The notes under the pieces were generated by a model. It saw only the letters and a list, made by a program, of their open reading frames with translations, had not been told where the DNA came from and ran no database searches. From NCBI GenBank assembly GCA_963837715.1, contig CAWIOF010000004.1, positions 1 to 64,000 on the forward strand: 64,000 nucleotides of DNA. Direction: 5' to 3'. This document shows, piece by piece, positions 46,454 to 55,386 of the stretch (position 1 is the stretch's first letter; every line of letters begins with the position of its first letter). The position numbers and the translations under genes are program-made. This DNA is from JANYLB01 sp963837715 (GTDB taxonomy: Bacteria; Actinomycetota; Acidimicrobiia; IMCC26256; JANYLB01).

Positions 46454-48079
46454 ATGCCGGGGGATTGGAACTTCGCGACCTGCTGGGAGGCGATCGCCGA
46501 CGCCCGGCCCGATGCCCCCGCGCTGATCCAGGGGAGCCGCCGGGTCACGTGGGCGCAGTTCGAGGACCGGTCGGCCCGTCTGGCCCGCGCCTTCGCCGAT
46601 CTCGGGCTCGGCCCCGACGCCAAGGTCGCGAGCTACCTCTACAACTGCCCGGAGTACCTCGAGGGCACCTTCGCGACCTGGAAGCTCCGCGCCGCGCCCG
46701 TGAACGTGAACTACCGCTACCTCGAAGAGGAGCTCCTCTACCTGCTCGACAACTCCGACGCCGAGGTGCTGCTCTTCCACGGCGTGCTCGGTGAGCAGGT
46801 CGCCAAGGTGCGCGACCGCGCCCCGAAGCTGCGCGCGATCGTGCAGGTCGACGACGGCGCTCCGCTGCTCGACGGCGCCATCGCCTACGAAGACCTCATC
46901 GCGGGGAACGACCCAGCCGAGCGGATCGCGCGCTCGGGCGACGACCTCTACATCCTCTACACCGGCGGCACGACCGGCATGCCCAAGGGCGTGATGTGGC
47001 GCAACGACGACCTCTTCGCGACGCTGATGCCGACGGTGCTCGGGCTCGCCGGTGAGACCCTGCCCGACACTCCGGAGGCCTTCGGTCCGACTGCGCAGCG
47101 CGTCGCCGACAACGGCCGCACCGCGGTCCACCTTCCCGCGTCGCCGTTGATGCACGGGACCGGCTTCTTCAGCTCACTGCAGGCCCTGACCATGGGCGGC
47201 ACGATCGTCACCCTCGAGCAACGCAACTTCGACGCCGACGAACTGTGGACGGCCGTGGCCCGGGAACGGGTCACCCAGATGGCCATCGTCGGCGACGCGT
47301 TCGGCCGGCCGATGGTGAAAGCCCTCGATGCAGCCGCGGCCCGCGGCGAACCGTACGACCTGTCGTCGGTCGTGCTCATCATCAGCTCCGGGGTGATGTG
47401 GACCTCCGAGGTGAAGCAGGCACTGATGCGGCACGGCGGCTTCCTCTGCTTCGACTCACTCGGGTCGAGCGAGGGTGTCGGCTTCGCGAACCAGATCACC
47501 GCGCCCGGCGCCGAGACGACCACTGCGTCGTTCCAGATCGGCGAGCACTGCCGGGTCATCACCGAAGACGGCCGCCAGGTGGAGCCCGGGTCCGACGAGG
47601 TCGGGCTGCTCGCGCTCGGAGGACCGATCCCGCTCGGGTACTACAAGGACGAAGCGAAGTCGGCCGGCACGTTCCGCACCTTCAACGGTGAGCGGTACTC
47701 GATCCCCGGCGACTGGGCGAAGGTCGCGGCCGACGGAACCGTCGAGCTGCTCGGCCGAGGTTCGGTGTCGATCAACACCGGCGGGGAGAAGGTCTTCCCC
47801 GAAGAGGTCGAGGAGGCGATGAAGCTGCACCCGGCGGTGGTCGACGCGATCGTGGTCGGCGTCCCCGACGACCGTTTCGGCGAGGCGATCGCCGCCGTCG
47901 TGTCGGTGCACGATGCCACCGCGGTCACCGAGGCCGAGATCGCCGACGAGGTGCGCGGACGGCTCGCCGGCTTCAAACGACCTCGCCATGTGGTGATCGT
48001 CGACGACGTCCCGCGGGGGCCCAACGGCAAGGCCGACTACGCCTGGGCCAAGAAGCTCGCCGCCGAGCGCACCACCTGA
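46454..48079 (+). CDS. Acyl-CoA synthetase (AMP-forming)
   Basis: The intact 541-residue ligase activates a carboxylic acid to acyl-CoA. The AMP-binding P-loop-like signature LYTGGTTGMPKGVMWRNDD lies near residue 175, followed by LPASPLMHGTGFFSSLQAL, the SSGVMWTSEVKQ segment, and IPGDWAKVAADGTVELLGRGSVSINTGGEKVFPEEVEEA near 420. The catalytic lysine is in PNGKADYAWAKK near the end. It is most like FadD-type enzymes of lipid or sterol catabolism (FadD17/FadD19-like). It starts at ATG 46454 with an AGGAGG site. It is a paralog of the partial synthetase at 1-753. Substrate not determined. Confidence 0.95.
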   Translation: MPGDWNFATCWEAIADARPDAPALIQGSRRVTWAQFEDRSARLARAFADLGLGPDAKVASYLYNCPEYLEGTFATWKLRAAPVNVNYRYLEEELLYLLDNSDAEVLLFHGVLGEQVAKVRDRAPKLRAIVQVDDGAPLLDGAIAYEDLIAGNDPAERIARSGDDLYILYTGGTTGMPKGVMWRNDDLFATLMPTVLGLAGETLPDTPEAFGPTAQRVADNGRTAVHLPASPLMHGTGFFSSLQALTMGGTIVTLEQRNFDADELWTAVARERVTQMAIVGDAFGRPMVKALDAAAARGEPYDLSSVVLIISSGVMWTSEVKQALMRHGGFLCFDSLGSSEGVGFANQITAPGAETTTASFQIGEHCRVITEDGRQVEPGSDEVGLLALGGPIPLGYYKDEAKSAGTFRTFNGERYSIPGDWAKVAADGTVELLGRGSVSINTGGEKVFPEEVEEAMKLHPAVVDAIVVGVPDDRFGEAIAAVVSVHDATAVTEAEIADEVRGRLAGFKRPRHVVIVDDVPRGPNGKADYAWAKKLAAERTT

Positions 48080-48160
48080 CGGTCGAATCCGCTACGCCGG
48101 CTCGACCGCCCACCAGTTCGGCACCTGCTCGTGCGCGTCCGCCGCCTCCGCTCCTTCTCC
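48080..48160 (+). repeat. Interspersed hairpin element, copy C (complete)
   Basis: Starts one base after the synthetase stop. Box 1 has CGGTCGA and TCGACCG ends that pair perfectly over 7 bp. Box 2 is CGCCTCCGCTCCTTCTCC, about 30 nt later. Confidence 0.7.
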
Positions 48161-48175
48161 TGTCTGAGACGCGAC

Positions 48176-48206
48176 GAGGCGGCGCCCCCGGAGGGAGCGC
48201 CGCCTC
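48176..48206. terminator. Terminator hairpin between the synthetase and groS 3' ends
   Basis: Perfect 10-bp stem GAGGCGGCGC / GCGCCGCCTC with an 11-nt loop, placed between two convergent 3' ends. It serves groS and probably the synthetase. Confidence 0.65.
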
Positions 48207-48229
48207 GCGTTCGCACCGGAGTGCGGTTG

Positions 48230-48541
48230 CTACTTCTTCTTCTTGCCGCCACCCGTGATCTTGGCGAGGACGTCGCGGGAGCTGAGGATCAGGAGATCCT
48301 CCCCGTCGATCGTGATCTCGGTGCCGCCGTACTTCGAGTAGACGACGTTGTCGCCCACTGCGAGGTCGATCGGGATCACTTCGCCGCTCTGCTCGGCCCG
48401 GCGACCGGGACCCACCGCGAGGACTTCGCCCTGCTGGGGCTTCTCCTTCGCGGTGTCGGGAATGACCAGTCCGCTCACGGTGGTCTCCTCGGCCTCGCCC
48501 GCCCGGACGACGATCCGGTCCTCGAGAGGTGAGAGGTTCAT
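48230..48541 (-). CDS. groS: Co-chaperonin GroES (Hsp10)
   Basis: The 103-residue protein caps the GroEL barrel. PLEDRIVVRAGEAEETTVSGLVIPDTAKEKPQQGEVLAVGPG, then VVYSKYGGTEITIDGEDLLILSSRDVLA, is the complete family sequence, with the mobile loop near residues 20-32. The C-terminus is unusually Lys/Gly-rich (GGGKKKK). No groL follows: the next plus-side feature is a terminator and the opposite-strand synthetase gene. A perfect CIRCE operator lies just upstream, so HrcA heat-shock control is expected. The start ATG has a GAGGAGG site. Confidence 0.97.
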   Translation of the reverse strand: MNLSPLEDRIVVRAGEAEETTVSGLVIPDTAKEKPQQGEVLAVGPGRRAEQSGEVIPIDLAVGDNVVYSKYGGTEITIDGEDLLILSSRDVLAKITGGGKKKK

Positions 48542-48626
48542 CGATGTGCCTCCTCGACAGCTGTCTGACTGTGACTGAATGCGCGAATGCGCAGGTGGAC
48601 GAACGGAAACCCGTTCGGAGATCGAA

Positions 48627-48653
48627 TTAGCACTCGCGGTTGGTGAGTGCTAA
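48627..48653. promoter_or_regulatory. CIRCE operator (HrcA site)
   Basis: TTAGCACTC-N9-GAGTGCTAA is a perfect match to the CIRCE consensus. It lies 86 bp upstream of groS. The same bases contain the TAG stop codon of the SARP-type gene upstream, so HrcA would also sit at that gene's 3' end. Confidence 0.93.
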
Positions 48654-51600
48654 TTCACGATACCGTCTGCGGCCCGTCCGGGCAAGCGGGGGGCTGATCC
48701 GGCCCGGGCGCGAGCCAGCATGCGGGGGGCACCGAGGCGGGCGGCGACCTCCGCGGCGCGGCGGAAGTGGGCCTTGGCCGACGCCTCGTCGCCGAAGGCT
48801 GCAGCCGCCTCACCCAGCGCCTGGTCGACCGGCCCGAAGGTGCAGCTCCCCGACCAGCTCATGCGGCCCGCGAACCGGCCGAGCGCTTCGTAGGCCGTAC
48901 GCGCCCGTTCGGCGTCGCCGATCACGGCCATGCCGCTCGTCAGCACCACCATCGCCGCGGTCCAGCTGAAGTCGCGGGTCTTCGTCGCGAAACCAACGTC
49001 GGCGAATCGGTCGAACTCTGCTCTCGATCGAATGGGATCGACCCGAGCGAGCGCGCCGGCAAGGACCGCGCGCCAAGCCGCAACCGTCGGCTGCTCGGCG
49101 ACGAAGCCCTCCAGCTCGGGGATCAGTTCCTCGATGCGGTCGTCGTCGAGACGCAGCGCGACGACCTGCGCGCCGTACCCCGCAAGGCGTCGCGACTCGG
49201 CAACTCCCCTGCACTGAGGGGCGAACGCCTCAGCAGCTGCGCGTTCCGACGCGCCGAGGTGTCCATCGATGTGCTCACGCGCCGCGGTGAGATAGGCAAT
49301 CGACCACCGGATCCCGGGGGCGCTCGCGACCGTCTCGAGCTGGATCATCTCGTCCAACGTCGAACGGAATCGAGGATCGGCCAACTGCAGCTGCACCCCG
49401 ATGCGGACGTACAAGGCTTCGGCCCGAGCGAGGGGATCTCGGTCTTGGACCGCGATCAGATCGAGCTCGTCGGCGGCCGCGCCACGCCGGCCGAGGTCAT
49501 CGGGGCCACCCAGGACGACCGCGGCAAAGGGCAAGACCTCGGCCATCACTCGCGAACCCGAGCCCATCTCGATCGCATGGTCGTAGAGCGAACGGCAACG
49601 TTCCCAGTCGCCCGACATCGAGTAGTGGTAGCTCGCCGAGGCCGAAAGCCGGGCAACCGTGTCGCGCTCCTGCGCGCCGGCGAGGGCAAGTTCGAGCAGT
49701 TCGGCGATCTCGGGGGCGGGAGCCCCGACCTGGCTCGCCGGACCGACGTCGCACAGGTCTGTCATCACCCGGGCCAGCCGATCGAGGTCGCCGGAGTCGC
49801 GCGCCATCTGCGCGGCGCGCATGAGGACGCCGACCACCTCGGGATCACCCGACCGGAGCATCGCGGCGCCCTGGTCGGTCAGGGCGTCGACCATCGGCGC
49901 GATCTCGGTCTCACGGGCCAACTCGAGCAACTCGACCTCGAGGCGGTGGTGCTCCGCGGCTTCCGCGAACGAGAACGACTTCGTGGCCTCCCGCCCGGCC
50001 CGCCGACTGGCGATCGCGGCGCGGCGCGGGTCGAGCTCGGCCGAAGCAACGAAGTGGAACGCGACCGCGTTCCACCGCGGAACCCCCCGACGCTCAAGGG
50101 CCTTCCCCGCCGACTCGTGGAACTGGGCGCGTTCGAGTGACGGGAGGCTGTCGTAGACCGCAGCCCGCACCAGCTCGTGGCGGAACCGGGCCCGTCCCCT
50201 TCGGCTTTCCGGAGTGATGATCCCGGCCGCAGTGGCTTCCGCGAGCGCGTCGTCGTCGAGATCGATCATGTCGGCCAACAGCGGCGGCGAGAACGACGGT
50301 CCGAGGACGCTCGCAGCACTGACCGCCAGCAGCGCCGACGGGGAGAGCTCGGCGAGCCTGCGGGCAACGCCATCCGCCACGGACCTCGGGAGCTCCTCGC
50401 CCGAGGCCAGCGAGTAGACGGACTCCGGGCTCGCCGACGGTTCGATCGATTCGACGATGTCGAGGAGCAACAACGGGTGTCCACCGGCGCGGGACCAGAT
50501 CAGCTCCGTGAGTTCGGCATCGGGCTCGAAGTCGAGCGCGCCCCGGAGGTACTCCCGGACCGCGTCGACATCGAGCTCGGTGAGCACGACCTTCCGCTCC
50601 GGCTCGACCTCGAACTCGGCCGGAACGTGACCGAGGCGTCCGACGACCACGAGTGCGATCGGAGCGTCGGAGGCAGCCAGCTCGAGCAGCGCACCGACCG
50701 TCGAAGGCTGCGCCCACTGCACGTCGTCGACGACACACACGATCGGACGCTGGGACGCCGCCGCGGCGAGCACCCTGAGCGCGGCATCGCGCGCAACCGC
50801 CGTCGGTGCACCTCCGGTGCCGTCCTGCCCCGGATCCCACTCTGCCTCGGGAACCAGGTCGACCAGCACCGGGAGATCGTCGCCGGCGAGCTCCCCCACC
50901 ACCTCGGCACCCAACGCCGCCACGAGGTCCTGGACCAGGCGCCCGAGCGCCGCGAACGGGTCGGTCGGCGCGAGGTCGCACCAACCCCAGAGCGCGAGGA
51001 GACCCCGCCCGGATGCATCGGTCGCCGAGCGGTACGCGAACATCGTCTTTCCGATGCCGGGTTCCCCCTCCACGACGAGCAGGTGAGAAGGCGCCGCGAT
51101 CGACGCGGCCTCGTCGACCGCCGTCGCGAGACGCGCCAGATCGCCGTCGCGACCGACCAGCGGGTACCGACGAAGACCTGAGTCGACCGGTACGCCGACG
51201 ATCGGGACTGCTCGCCGCGTCACCCGGCGCGCGGTCACGGTCAACAGAACCGGGTCGTCACGGAAGATGCGGACGAGCTGCTCGTCGTCGGACCCGCCGG
51301 TGTCGGTTCGGAAGTCGTTCGCCCGCATGCTCGCCACGAGTGCGTCGTCTCGCCGCCCGAGACGGAAGCACGCGAGCGCCAGCAACGACCAACGGCGCGA
51401 ACGGCGCGGTGATTCGACTACGAGGTTCTCGAGCAACAGGTGCGCGCGTTCAGTCTGGCCGGCATCGAGGAGCGCGGCCGCGAGCTCCTCGTCGATCACC
51501 GAACGGAGACCATCGAGGTGGTCGCGCGCCGCGATCACCCGCGGGTGTGACACGAGCTCGCCGAACGCGCCACCGCGCCACGACGCCCGGACGGCGCGCA

Positions 51601-51949
51601 GGGTCGCCGCCTGTTCGGCCGGCGCTCCGTCGAGGTCGCCGGCTCGGGCCCGCGTCGCAACCGACTCCAACGTGCGGGCGTCGACCCGGACGGCGCTCTC
51701 GAAGCGGTATCCCGAGCCGACAGACTCGATCCGACCCATGCTCCGGCGCAGTTTGGAGACGTGGTTCCGCACCGCACCGAGGGCCGAAGCCGGCGGTGTG
51801 CTCCAAATCAGCTCCGCGATGTCGGCGGCGTGGAGCGGCCGGTCGCCGAGCGCGAGTGCCGCAACCACTGCGGCCTCACGAGGCCGCAAGCGGGCGAGCC
51901 CGTCCCCCGTGGAGACCTGCACCGGACCGAGCACCCGAACGTCGGTCAC
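48650..51949 (-). CDS. AfsR/SARP-type transcriptional regulator with ATPase and TPR domains
   Basis: The 1099-residue protein has the modules of large SARP regulators. An OmpR-like winged helix lies at residues about 1-90 (LRPREAAVVAALALGDRPLHAADIAELIWSTPPASALGAVRNHVSKLRRSMG). A BTAD domain follows to about 235. A P-loop ATPase has Walker A VVEGEPGIGKTMFAYR near 300 and VCVVDDVQWAQPSTVGALLELA near 405. TPR-like helices fill the rest. GTG 51949 is the preferred start; a TTG at 51985 is also open. It sits between tsaD and groS, and its TAG stop lies inside the CIRCE site. Target genes unknown; a role in secondary metabolism or growth control is inferred from the family. Confidence 0.88.
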   Translation of the reverse strand: MTDVRVLGPVQVSTGDGLARLRPREAAVVAALALGDRPLHAADIAELIWSTPPASALGAVRNHVSKLRRSMGRIESVGSGYRFESAVRVDARTLESVATRARAGDLDGAPAEQAATLRAVRASWRGGAFGELVSHPRVIAARDHLDGLRSVIDEELAAALLDAGQTERAHLLLENLVVESPRRSRRWSLLALACFRLGRRDDALVASMRANDFRTDTGGSDDEQLVRIFRDDPVLLTVTARRVTRRAVPIVGVPVDSGLRRYPLVGRDGDLARLATAVDEAASIAAPSHLLVVEGEPGIGKTMFAYRSATDASGRGLLALWGWCDLAPTDPFAALGRLVQDLVAALGAEVVGELAGDDLPVLVDLVPEAEWDPGQDGTGGAPTAVARDAALRVLAAAASQRPIVCVVDDVQWAQPSTVGALLELAASDAPIALVVVGRLGHVPAEFEVEPERKVVLTELDVDAVREYLRGALDFEPDAELTELIWSRAGGHPLLLLDIVESIEPSASPESVYSLASGEELPRSVADGVARRLAELSPSALLAVSAASVLGPSFSPPLLADMIDLDDDALAEATAAGIITPESRRGRARFRHELVRAAVYDSLPSLERAQFHESAGKALERRGVPRWNAVAFHFVASAELDPRRAAIASRRAGREATKSFSFAEAAEHHRLEVELLELARETEIAPMVDALTDQGAAMLRSGDPEVVGVLMRAAQMARDSGDLDRLARVMTDLCDVGPASQVGAPAPEIAELLELALAGAQERDTVARLSASASYHYSMSGDWERCRSLYDHAIEMGSGSRVMAEVLPFAAVVLGGPDDLGRRGAAADELDLIAVQDRDPLARAEALYVRIGVQLQLADPRFRSTLDEMIQLETVASAPGIRWSIAYLTAAREHIDGHLGASERAAAEAFAPQCRGVAESRRLAGYGAQVVALRLDDDRIEELIPELEGFVAEQPTVAAWRAVLAGALARVDPIRSRAEFDRFADVGFATKTRDFSWTAAMVVLTSGMAVIGDAERARTAYEALGRFAGRMSWSGSCTFGPVDQALGEAAAAFGDEASAKAHFRRAAEVAARLGAPRMLARARAGSAPRLPGRAADGIVN

Positions 51950-52040
51950 GGCTGATCCGCCCCCAGCTCTCGCGACACGCCCCAATGGTACCCACCAGCC
52001 GGTGCGGACGCCCCCGGGAGCTCCGCAGTGGATCCGTGCC

Positions 52041-53030
52041 TCAGCGCAGGGTCAGAGACGGATCCGCGCCACCGTCGAGTGGCGTCGGTCCGTCGAGCTG
52101 CAAGCGCCACCACGCTGTCGCCGCGATCATGGCGCCGTTGTCGGTGCAGAGCTCCGGGGGCGGCAGGAAGGCCTGCCGTCCTGTCGCCGCCGCGGCCTCG
52201 AGCACGCGTTCGCGCAGCCGTGAGTTCGCGGCGACACCGCCGCCGATCACGAGCGTCGGCGCGTCGATCTCGTCGGCCGCGGCGAGCAGCTTCGCGACGA
52301 GAGTGTCGACGACCGCCTCCTGGAACGACGCCGCCACGTCGGCGACGACGGGGTCGGGGGCACCCCGGAGGTGGTACGCGACCGCGGTCTTCAACCCGGC
52401 GAAGGAGAAGTCGAACCCGTTGGCGATCATCGGGCGTGGGAAGGCAACCGCGCTCGCGTCGCCCGTGGTCGCGACGCGGTCGATCGCGGGTCCACCCGGG
52501 TACCCGAGCCCGAGCAGGCGGGCGACCTTGTCGAACGCCTCGCCGGCCGCGTCGTCGAGGGTCTGGCCCAGCACCCGGTAGTCGCCGTGGTCCTGCACCG
52601 CGACCACCATCGTATGGCCGCCCGACACGAGCAGCACCGCGAGCGGTGGAGGGAGATCGGGTTCTTCGAGCCATGCCGCGTGGAGGTGCGCCTCGAGGTG
52701 GTTCACGCCGACGTACGGGATCCCGGCCGCGAGCGCCAACGCCTTCGCCGCGCTCACCCCGATGAGGAGCGCGCCCGCGAGCCCGGGACCGTGGCACGCG
52801 GCCACGGCGTCGAGATCGGCGAGCTCACACCCCGCTTCGACGAGCGCTTCGGCGATCACCGCGGTGATGAGCTGGACGTGGGCGCGACTCGCGATCTCCG
52901 GAACGACCCCACCGAAGCGGGCGTGGAGGTCGATCTGGCTCGACACCACCGACGACCGGACGAAGCGCCCGTCGTCGACGACCGCCGCGGCCGTCTCGTC
53001 GCAACTCGTCTCGAGCCCCAGGATCCTCAT
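52041..53030 (-). CDS. tsaD: tRNA N6-adenosine threonylcarbamoyltransferase TsaD
   Basis: The 329-residue protein transfers the threonylcarbamoyl group to A37 of ANN-decoding tRNAs (t6A). It has ILGLETSCDETAAAVVDDG, SSQIDLHARFGGVVPEIASRAH, the metal-binding histidines in VNHLEAHLHAAWL, LLVSGGHTMVV and GGGVAANSRLRERV. ATG 53030 follows GGTGG and is preferred to GTG 53039. It follows tsaE, tsaB and rimI on the same strand, so the t6A set TsaE-TsaB-TsaD is complete apart from TsaC, which is not in the window. Confidence 0.97.
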   Translation of the reverse strand: MRILGLETSCDETAAAVVDDGRFVRSSVVSSQIDLHARFGGVVPEIASRAHVQLITAVIAEALVEAGCELADLDAVAACHGPGLAGALLIGVSAAKALALAAGIPYVGVNHLEAHLHAAWLEEPDLPPPLAVLLVSGGHTMVVAVQDHGDYRVLGQTLDDAAGEAFDKVARLLGLGYPGGPAIDRVATTGDASAVAFPRPMIANGFDFSFAGLKTAVAYHLRGAPDPVVADVAASFQEAVVDTLVAKLLAAADEIDAPTLVIGGGVAANSRLRERVLEAAAATGRQAFLPPPELCTDNGAMIAATAWWRLQLDGPTPLDGGADPSLTLR

Positions 53031-53049
53031 CGCGTCCACCTCGCTGTGC

Positions 53050-53607
53050 TCACCATCGGCGCGGGCTCTCGACGATGGTCGCGCCGCGGATGGTGCGTTC
53101 GAGGGCGCCGAGGTGCGCGGCGTATTCGGGCGTGTCGATCCCGTTCGACCACATGATCATCGCGTCTTCGTTCGTCTCCGCGTAGTAGCCCTTGCGCACA
53201 CCGACCGACTCGAAGCCGAACTTCCGGTACAAGTCCTGCGCACCCCGGTTGGCCACCCGGACCTCGAGGGTGAGGTTGATCGACTCGCGCGCCCGAGCTT
53301 CGTGCACGAGCGCCAACAGCAGGCGCGTACCGATCTGGTGGCGGTGCCACAGCGGATCAACGGCGATCGTCGTGATGTGACCGTCGTCGCCCGTGAGCAT
53401 CAGGCCGCAGTACCCGACGACGTTCCTCCCGACGCGGGCGACGAAGTAGGCACGGGTCGCCCGCATCCCCAGCTCGCTCATGAACAGCGACATGCTCCAC
53501 GGTCGGGGATACACCTCGGCCTCGATGCGCAGGACGGAACGCAGGTGGCGGCGGCGCATCGGCACGACGTGCACCACCAGCGCGGTGGGATCGGGTTCGG
53601 CGGCCAT
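53050..53607 (-). CDS. rimI: Ribosomal protein S18-alanine N-acetyltransferase RimI
   Basis: The 185-residue GNAT enzyme acetylates the N-terminus of ribosomal protein S18 or related targets. Key parts are AYFVARVGRNVVGYCGLML, the acetyl-CoA loop HITTIAVDPLWHRHQIGTRLLLALV, LEVRVANRGAQDLYRKFGFESVGVRKGYYAET. ATG 53607 overlaps the tsaB stop as TGATG. RimI is found next to tsaB-tsaD in many bacteria and is sometimes fused to them. Unlike typical RimI, it has a 15-residue extra N-terminus (AAEPDPTALVVHVV). Confidence 0.93.
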   Translation of the reverse strand: MAAEPDPTALVVHVVPMRRRHLRSVLRIEAEVYPRPWSMSLFMSELGMRATRAYFVARVGRNVVGYCGLMLTGDDGHITTIAVDPLWHRHQIGTRLLLALVHEARARESINLTLEVRVANRGAQDLYRKFGFESVGVRKGYYAETNEDAMIMWSNGIDTPEYAAHLGALERTIRGATIVESPRRW

Positions 53608-54302
53608 CACAACCCCCGCCGGTCCCACTCGATCTCGGCGTCGCTCGCCCGGAGGTACAACGGTTCGAGGTCCCACGGCGCACAGAACTCTTCGCGCTCG
53701 ACCCTCGGAGTCGCGAGCTCCAACAGGGCCGCAGCACGGGGCCAGGCGGCGGTCGGCCCCGCGAGCTCGACGTGTTCGAGCGCGTCGAACTCGGCCCGGT
53801 GCAGGAGGGCGCCGTCGCCTGCGATCAGCACCTCGTCGCCTCGCGCCGCGAGTTCTCCTGCGAGCTCCTCGGGACTCCCGACCGCGTACTCGGAGATCCG
53901 TTGGATGCCACCCGGCACCCCGCGGTACATCGCGTAGAAGACCTCGCCGCGGCGGGCGTCGATCGTCGGCACGACCAGGCGGGTCGCGTGGCGGAGCGGG
54001 TAGGCGACGAGATCCAGGGTCGGCACCCCCACGACCGGGATCCGCAAGGCCTGGGCCAGCACCTTGGCCGTGGTCACCCCCACGCGCAGGCCGGTGAACA
54101 GGCCGGGTCCCGTGCCCACCGCCACCGCGGCGATCGCCTCGAGGTGGATGCCGGCCCGATCGCACACCTCGGCGATCGCGGGAACGAGCTCCTCGGCGTG
54201 GCGCCGGCCGGGCGGCAGGTCGACCTCGGCGATCGCGGCACCGTCGCGCCCGATGGCCACGCTCACGCGGGGCGTCGCGGTGTCGAAGCAGAGGAGCTGC
54301 AC
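53607..54302 (-). CDS. tsaB: tRNA threonylcarbamoyladenosine biosynthesis protein TsaB
   Basis: The 231-residue ASKHA-fold protein is the partner of TsaD in t6A synthesis. It shows LLCFDTATPRVSVAIG, the conserved VGTGPGLFTGLRVGVTTAKVLAQAL, RRGEVFYAMYRG and a C-terminal DLEPLYLRAS segment typical of TsaB. The GTG start at 54302 lies just after the tsaE stop. Length is normal. Confidence 0.95.
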   Translation of the reverse strand: MQLLCFDTATPRVSVAIGRDGAAIAEVDLPPGRRHAEELVPAIAEVCDRAGIHLEAIAAVAVGTGPGLFTGLRVGVTTAKVLAQALRIPVVGVPTLDLVAYPLRHATRLVVPTIDARRGEVFYAMYRGVPGGIQRISEYAVGSPEELAGELAARGDEVLIAGDGALLHRAEFDALEHVELAGPTAAWPRAAALLELATPRVEREEFCAPWDLEPLYLRASDAEIEWDRRGL

Positions 54303-54304
54303 CG

Positions 54305-54787
54305 TCAGGCCCCTTCGAACGGTGCAACCGCGCGCGCGAGCGCTTCGGCGCGGGCGGCCCAGCGCACGCCGTGCGGCGCGAGCGTCACGAGCCGGGCGTT
54401 CTCGTCGTCGGGCTCGTACTCGAACGTGAGTTGCAGGCGATCGGATGGGAGCAGCGGCCCGAGGATGTCGCCCCACTCGACGACCGCCACCGCGTCACCA
54501 CCGACCAGTTCGTCGAACCCGAGGTCGTGGACCTCCTGGAGGTGCTCCAGGCGGTAGACGTCGATGTGCACGACCGGGATGCGTCCGGCGTACTCGTGCA
54601 CGAGGGTGAAGGTCGGGCTCGTCACGGGCGTTGTCACACCGAGCGCGGCCGCGAGACCCTGGGTGAAGGTGGTCTTGCCGGCACCGAGATCACCGGCGAG
54701 GACGAGCACGTCGCCTGCATCGAGCAACCCCGCGAGCGCAGCCGCCAACGCTCGCGTCGTCTCGGCCGACCCGGCGTGCAGCCTCAC
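54305..54787 (-). CDS. tsaE: tRNA threonylcarbamoyladenosine biosynthesis ATPase TsaE
   Basis: The 160-residue P-loop ATPase assists TsaB-TsaD in t6A synthesis. Walker A is VLAGDLGAGKTTFTQGLAAALG (about 30-50), followed by VTSPTFTLVHEY, HIDVYRLEHLQEV and VAVVEWGDILGPLLP. It starts at GTG 54787 and overlaps the uracil-DNA glycosylase stop as GTGA. Confidence 0.94.
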   Translation of the reverse strand: MRLHAGSAETTRALAAALAGLLDAGDVLVLAGDLGAGKTTFTQGLAAALGVTTPVTSPTFTLVHEYAGRIPVVHIDVYRLEHLQEVHDLGFDELVGGDAVAVVEWGDILGPLLPSDRLQLTFEYEPDDENARLVTLAPHGVRWAARAEALARAVAPFEGA

Positions 54788-55386
54788 GTGTCGCCCCGCG
54801 CCTGTCGGGTCCGCTCCAGCGCGCGCTTCATCAGCACGAAGTCGGCCCGGACATTGGCGAGATGCGTGCCACCGGTCCGCAACACCGCCGACGGATGCAG
54901 CGTGGGGATGATGACCACACCGTTCTCCTGCGGGTACTCCGCGCCCCGTAGCTTCGTGATCCCGATCTTGGTGTCGAGCAGGAGCTTGGTCGCGAAGTTG
55001 CCGAGCGTGACGACCACCGCGGGTTCGATGAACCCGAGCTGGGCCTCGAGGAACGGCCGACACGTCTCGATCTCGATCGGCTGCGGATCCCGGTTCCCCG
55101 GCGGGCGGCACTTCACCACGTTGGCGATGTAGACCTGCTCGCGGGTGAGCCCGATCCCCTCGATGAGCGTGGTCAGGAGCCTGCCGGCCCGACCTACGAA
55201 CGGCACGCCCTGTTCGTCTTCGTCGGCACCGGGTCCCTCACCGACGAACACGAGGTCGGCCCGGTGGTTGCCCGCGCCGAACACCACCCGCTTGCGCGTC
55301 TCGGCGAGCACGCAGCGGTGACATCCGAGTGCAACCTGTTCGAGTGCCTCGAACGACGGTGCCCCGAGGATCGCCTCGGCGTTCAC
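54784..55386 (-). CDS. Uracil-DNA glycosylase, family 4 (iron-sulfur)
   Basis: The 200-residue enzyme removes uracil from DNA. Four cysteines are placed as in the Fe-S family 4 enzymes: CHRC (22, 25), then CRPPGNRDPQP and ETCRPFLEAQ. Motif A reads VGEGPGADEDEQGVPFVGRAGRLL and motif B LHPSAVLR. It starts at ATG 55386 and overlaps the alpha/beta hydrolase stop by 4 nt (ATGA). Placement between alanine racemase genes and the tsa block is a known but not universal arrangement. Confidence 0.93.
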   Translation of the reverse strand: MNAEAILGAPSFEALEQVALGCHRCVLAETRKRVVFGAGNHRADLVFVGEGPGADEDEQGVPFVGRAGRLLTTLIEGIGLTREQVYIANVVKCRPPGNRDPQPIEIETCRPFLEAQLGFIEPAVVVTLGNFATKLLLDTKIGITKLRGAEYPQENGVVIIPTLHPSAVLRTGGTHLANVRADFVLMKRALERTRQARGDT

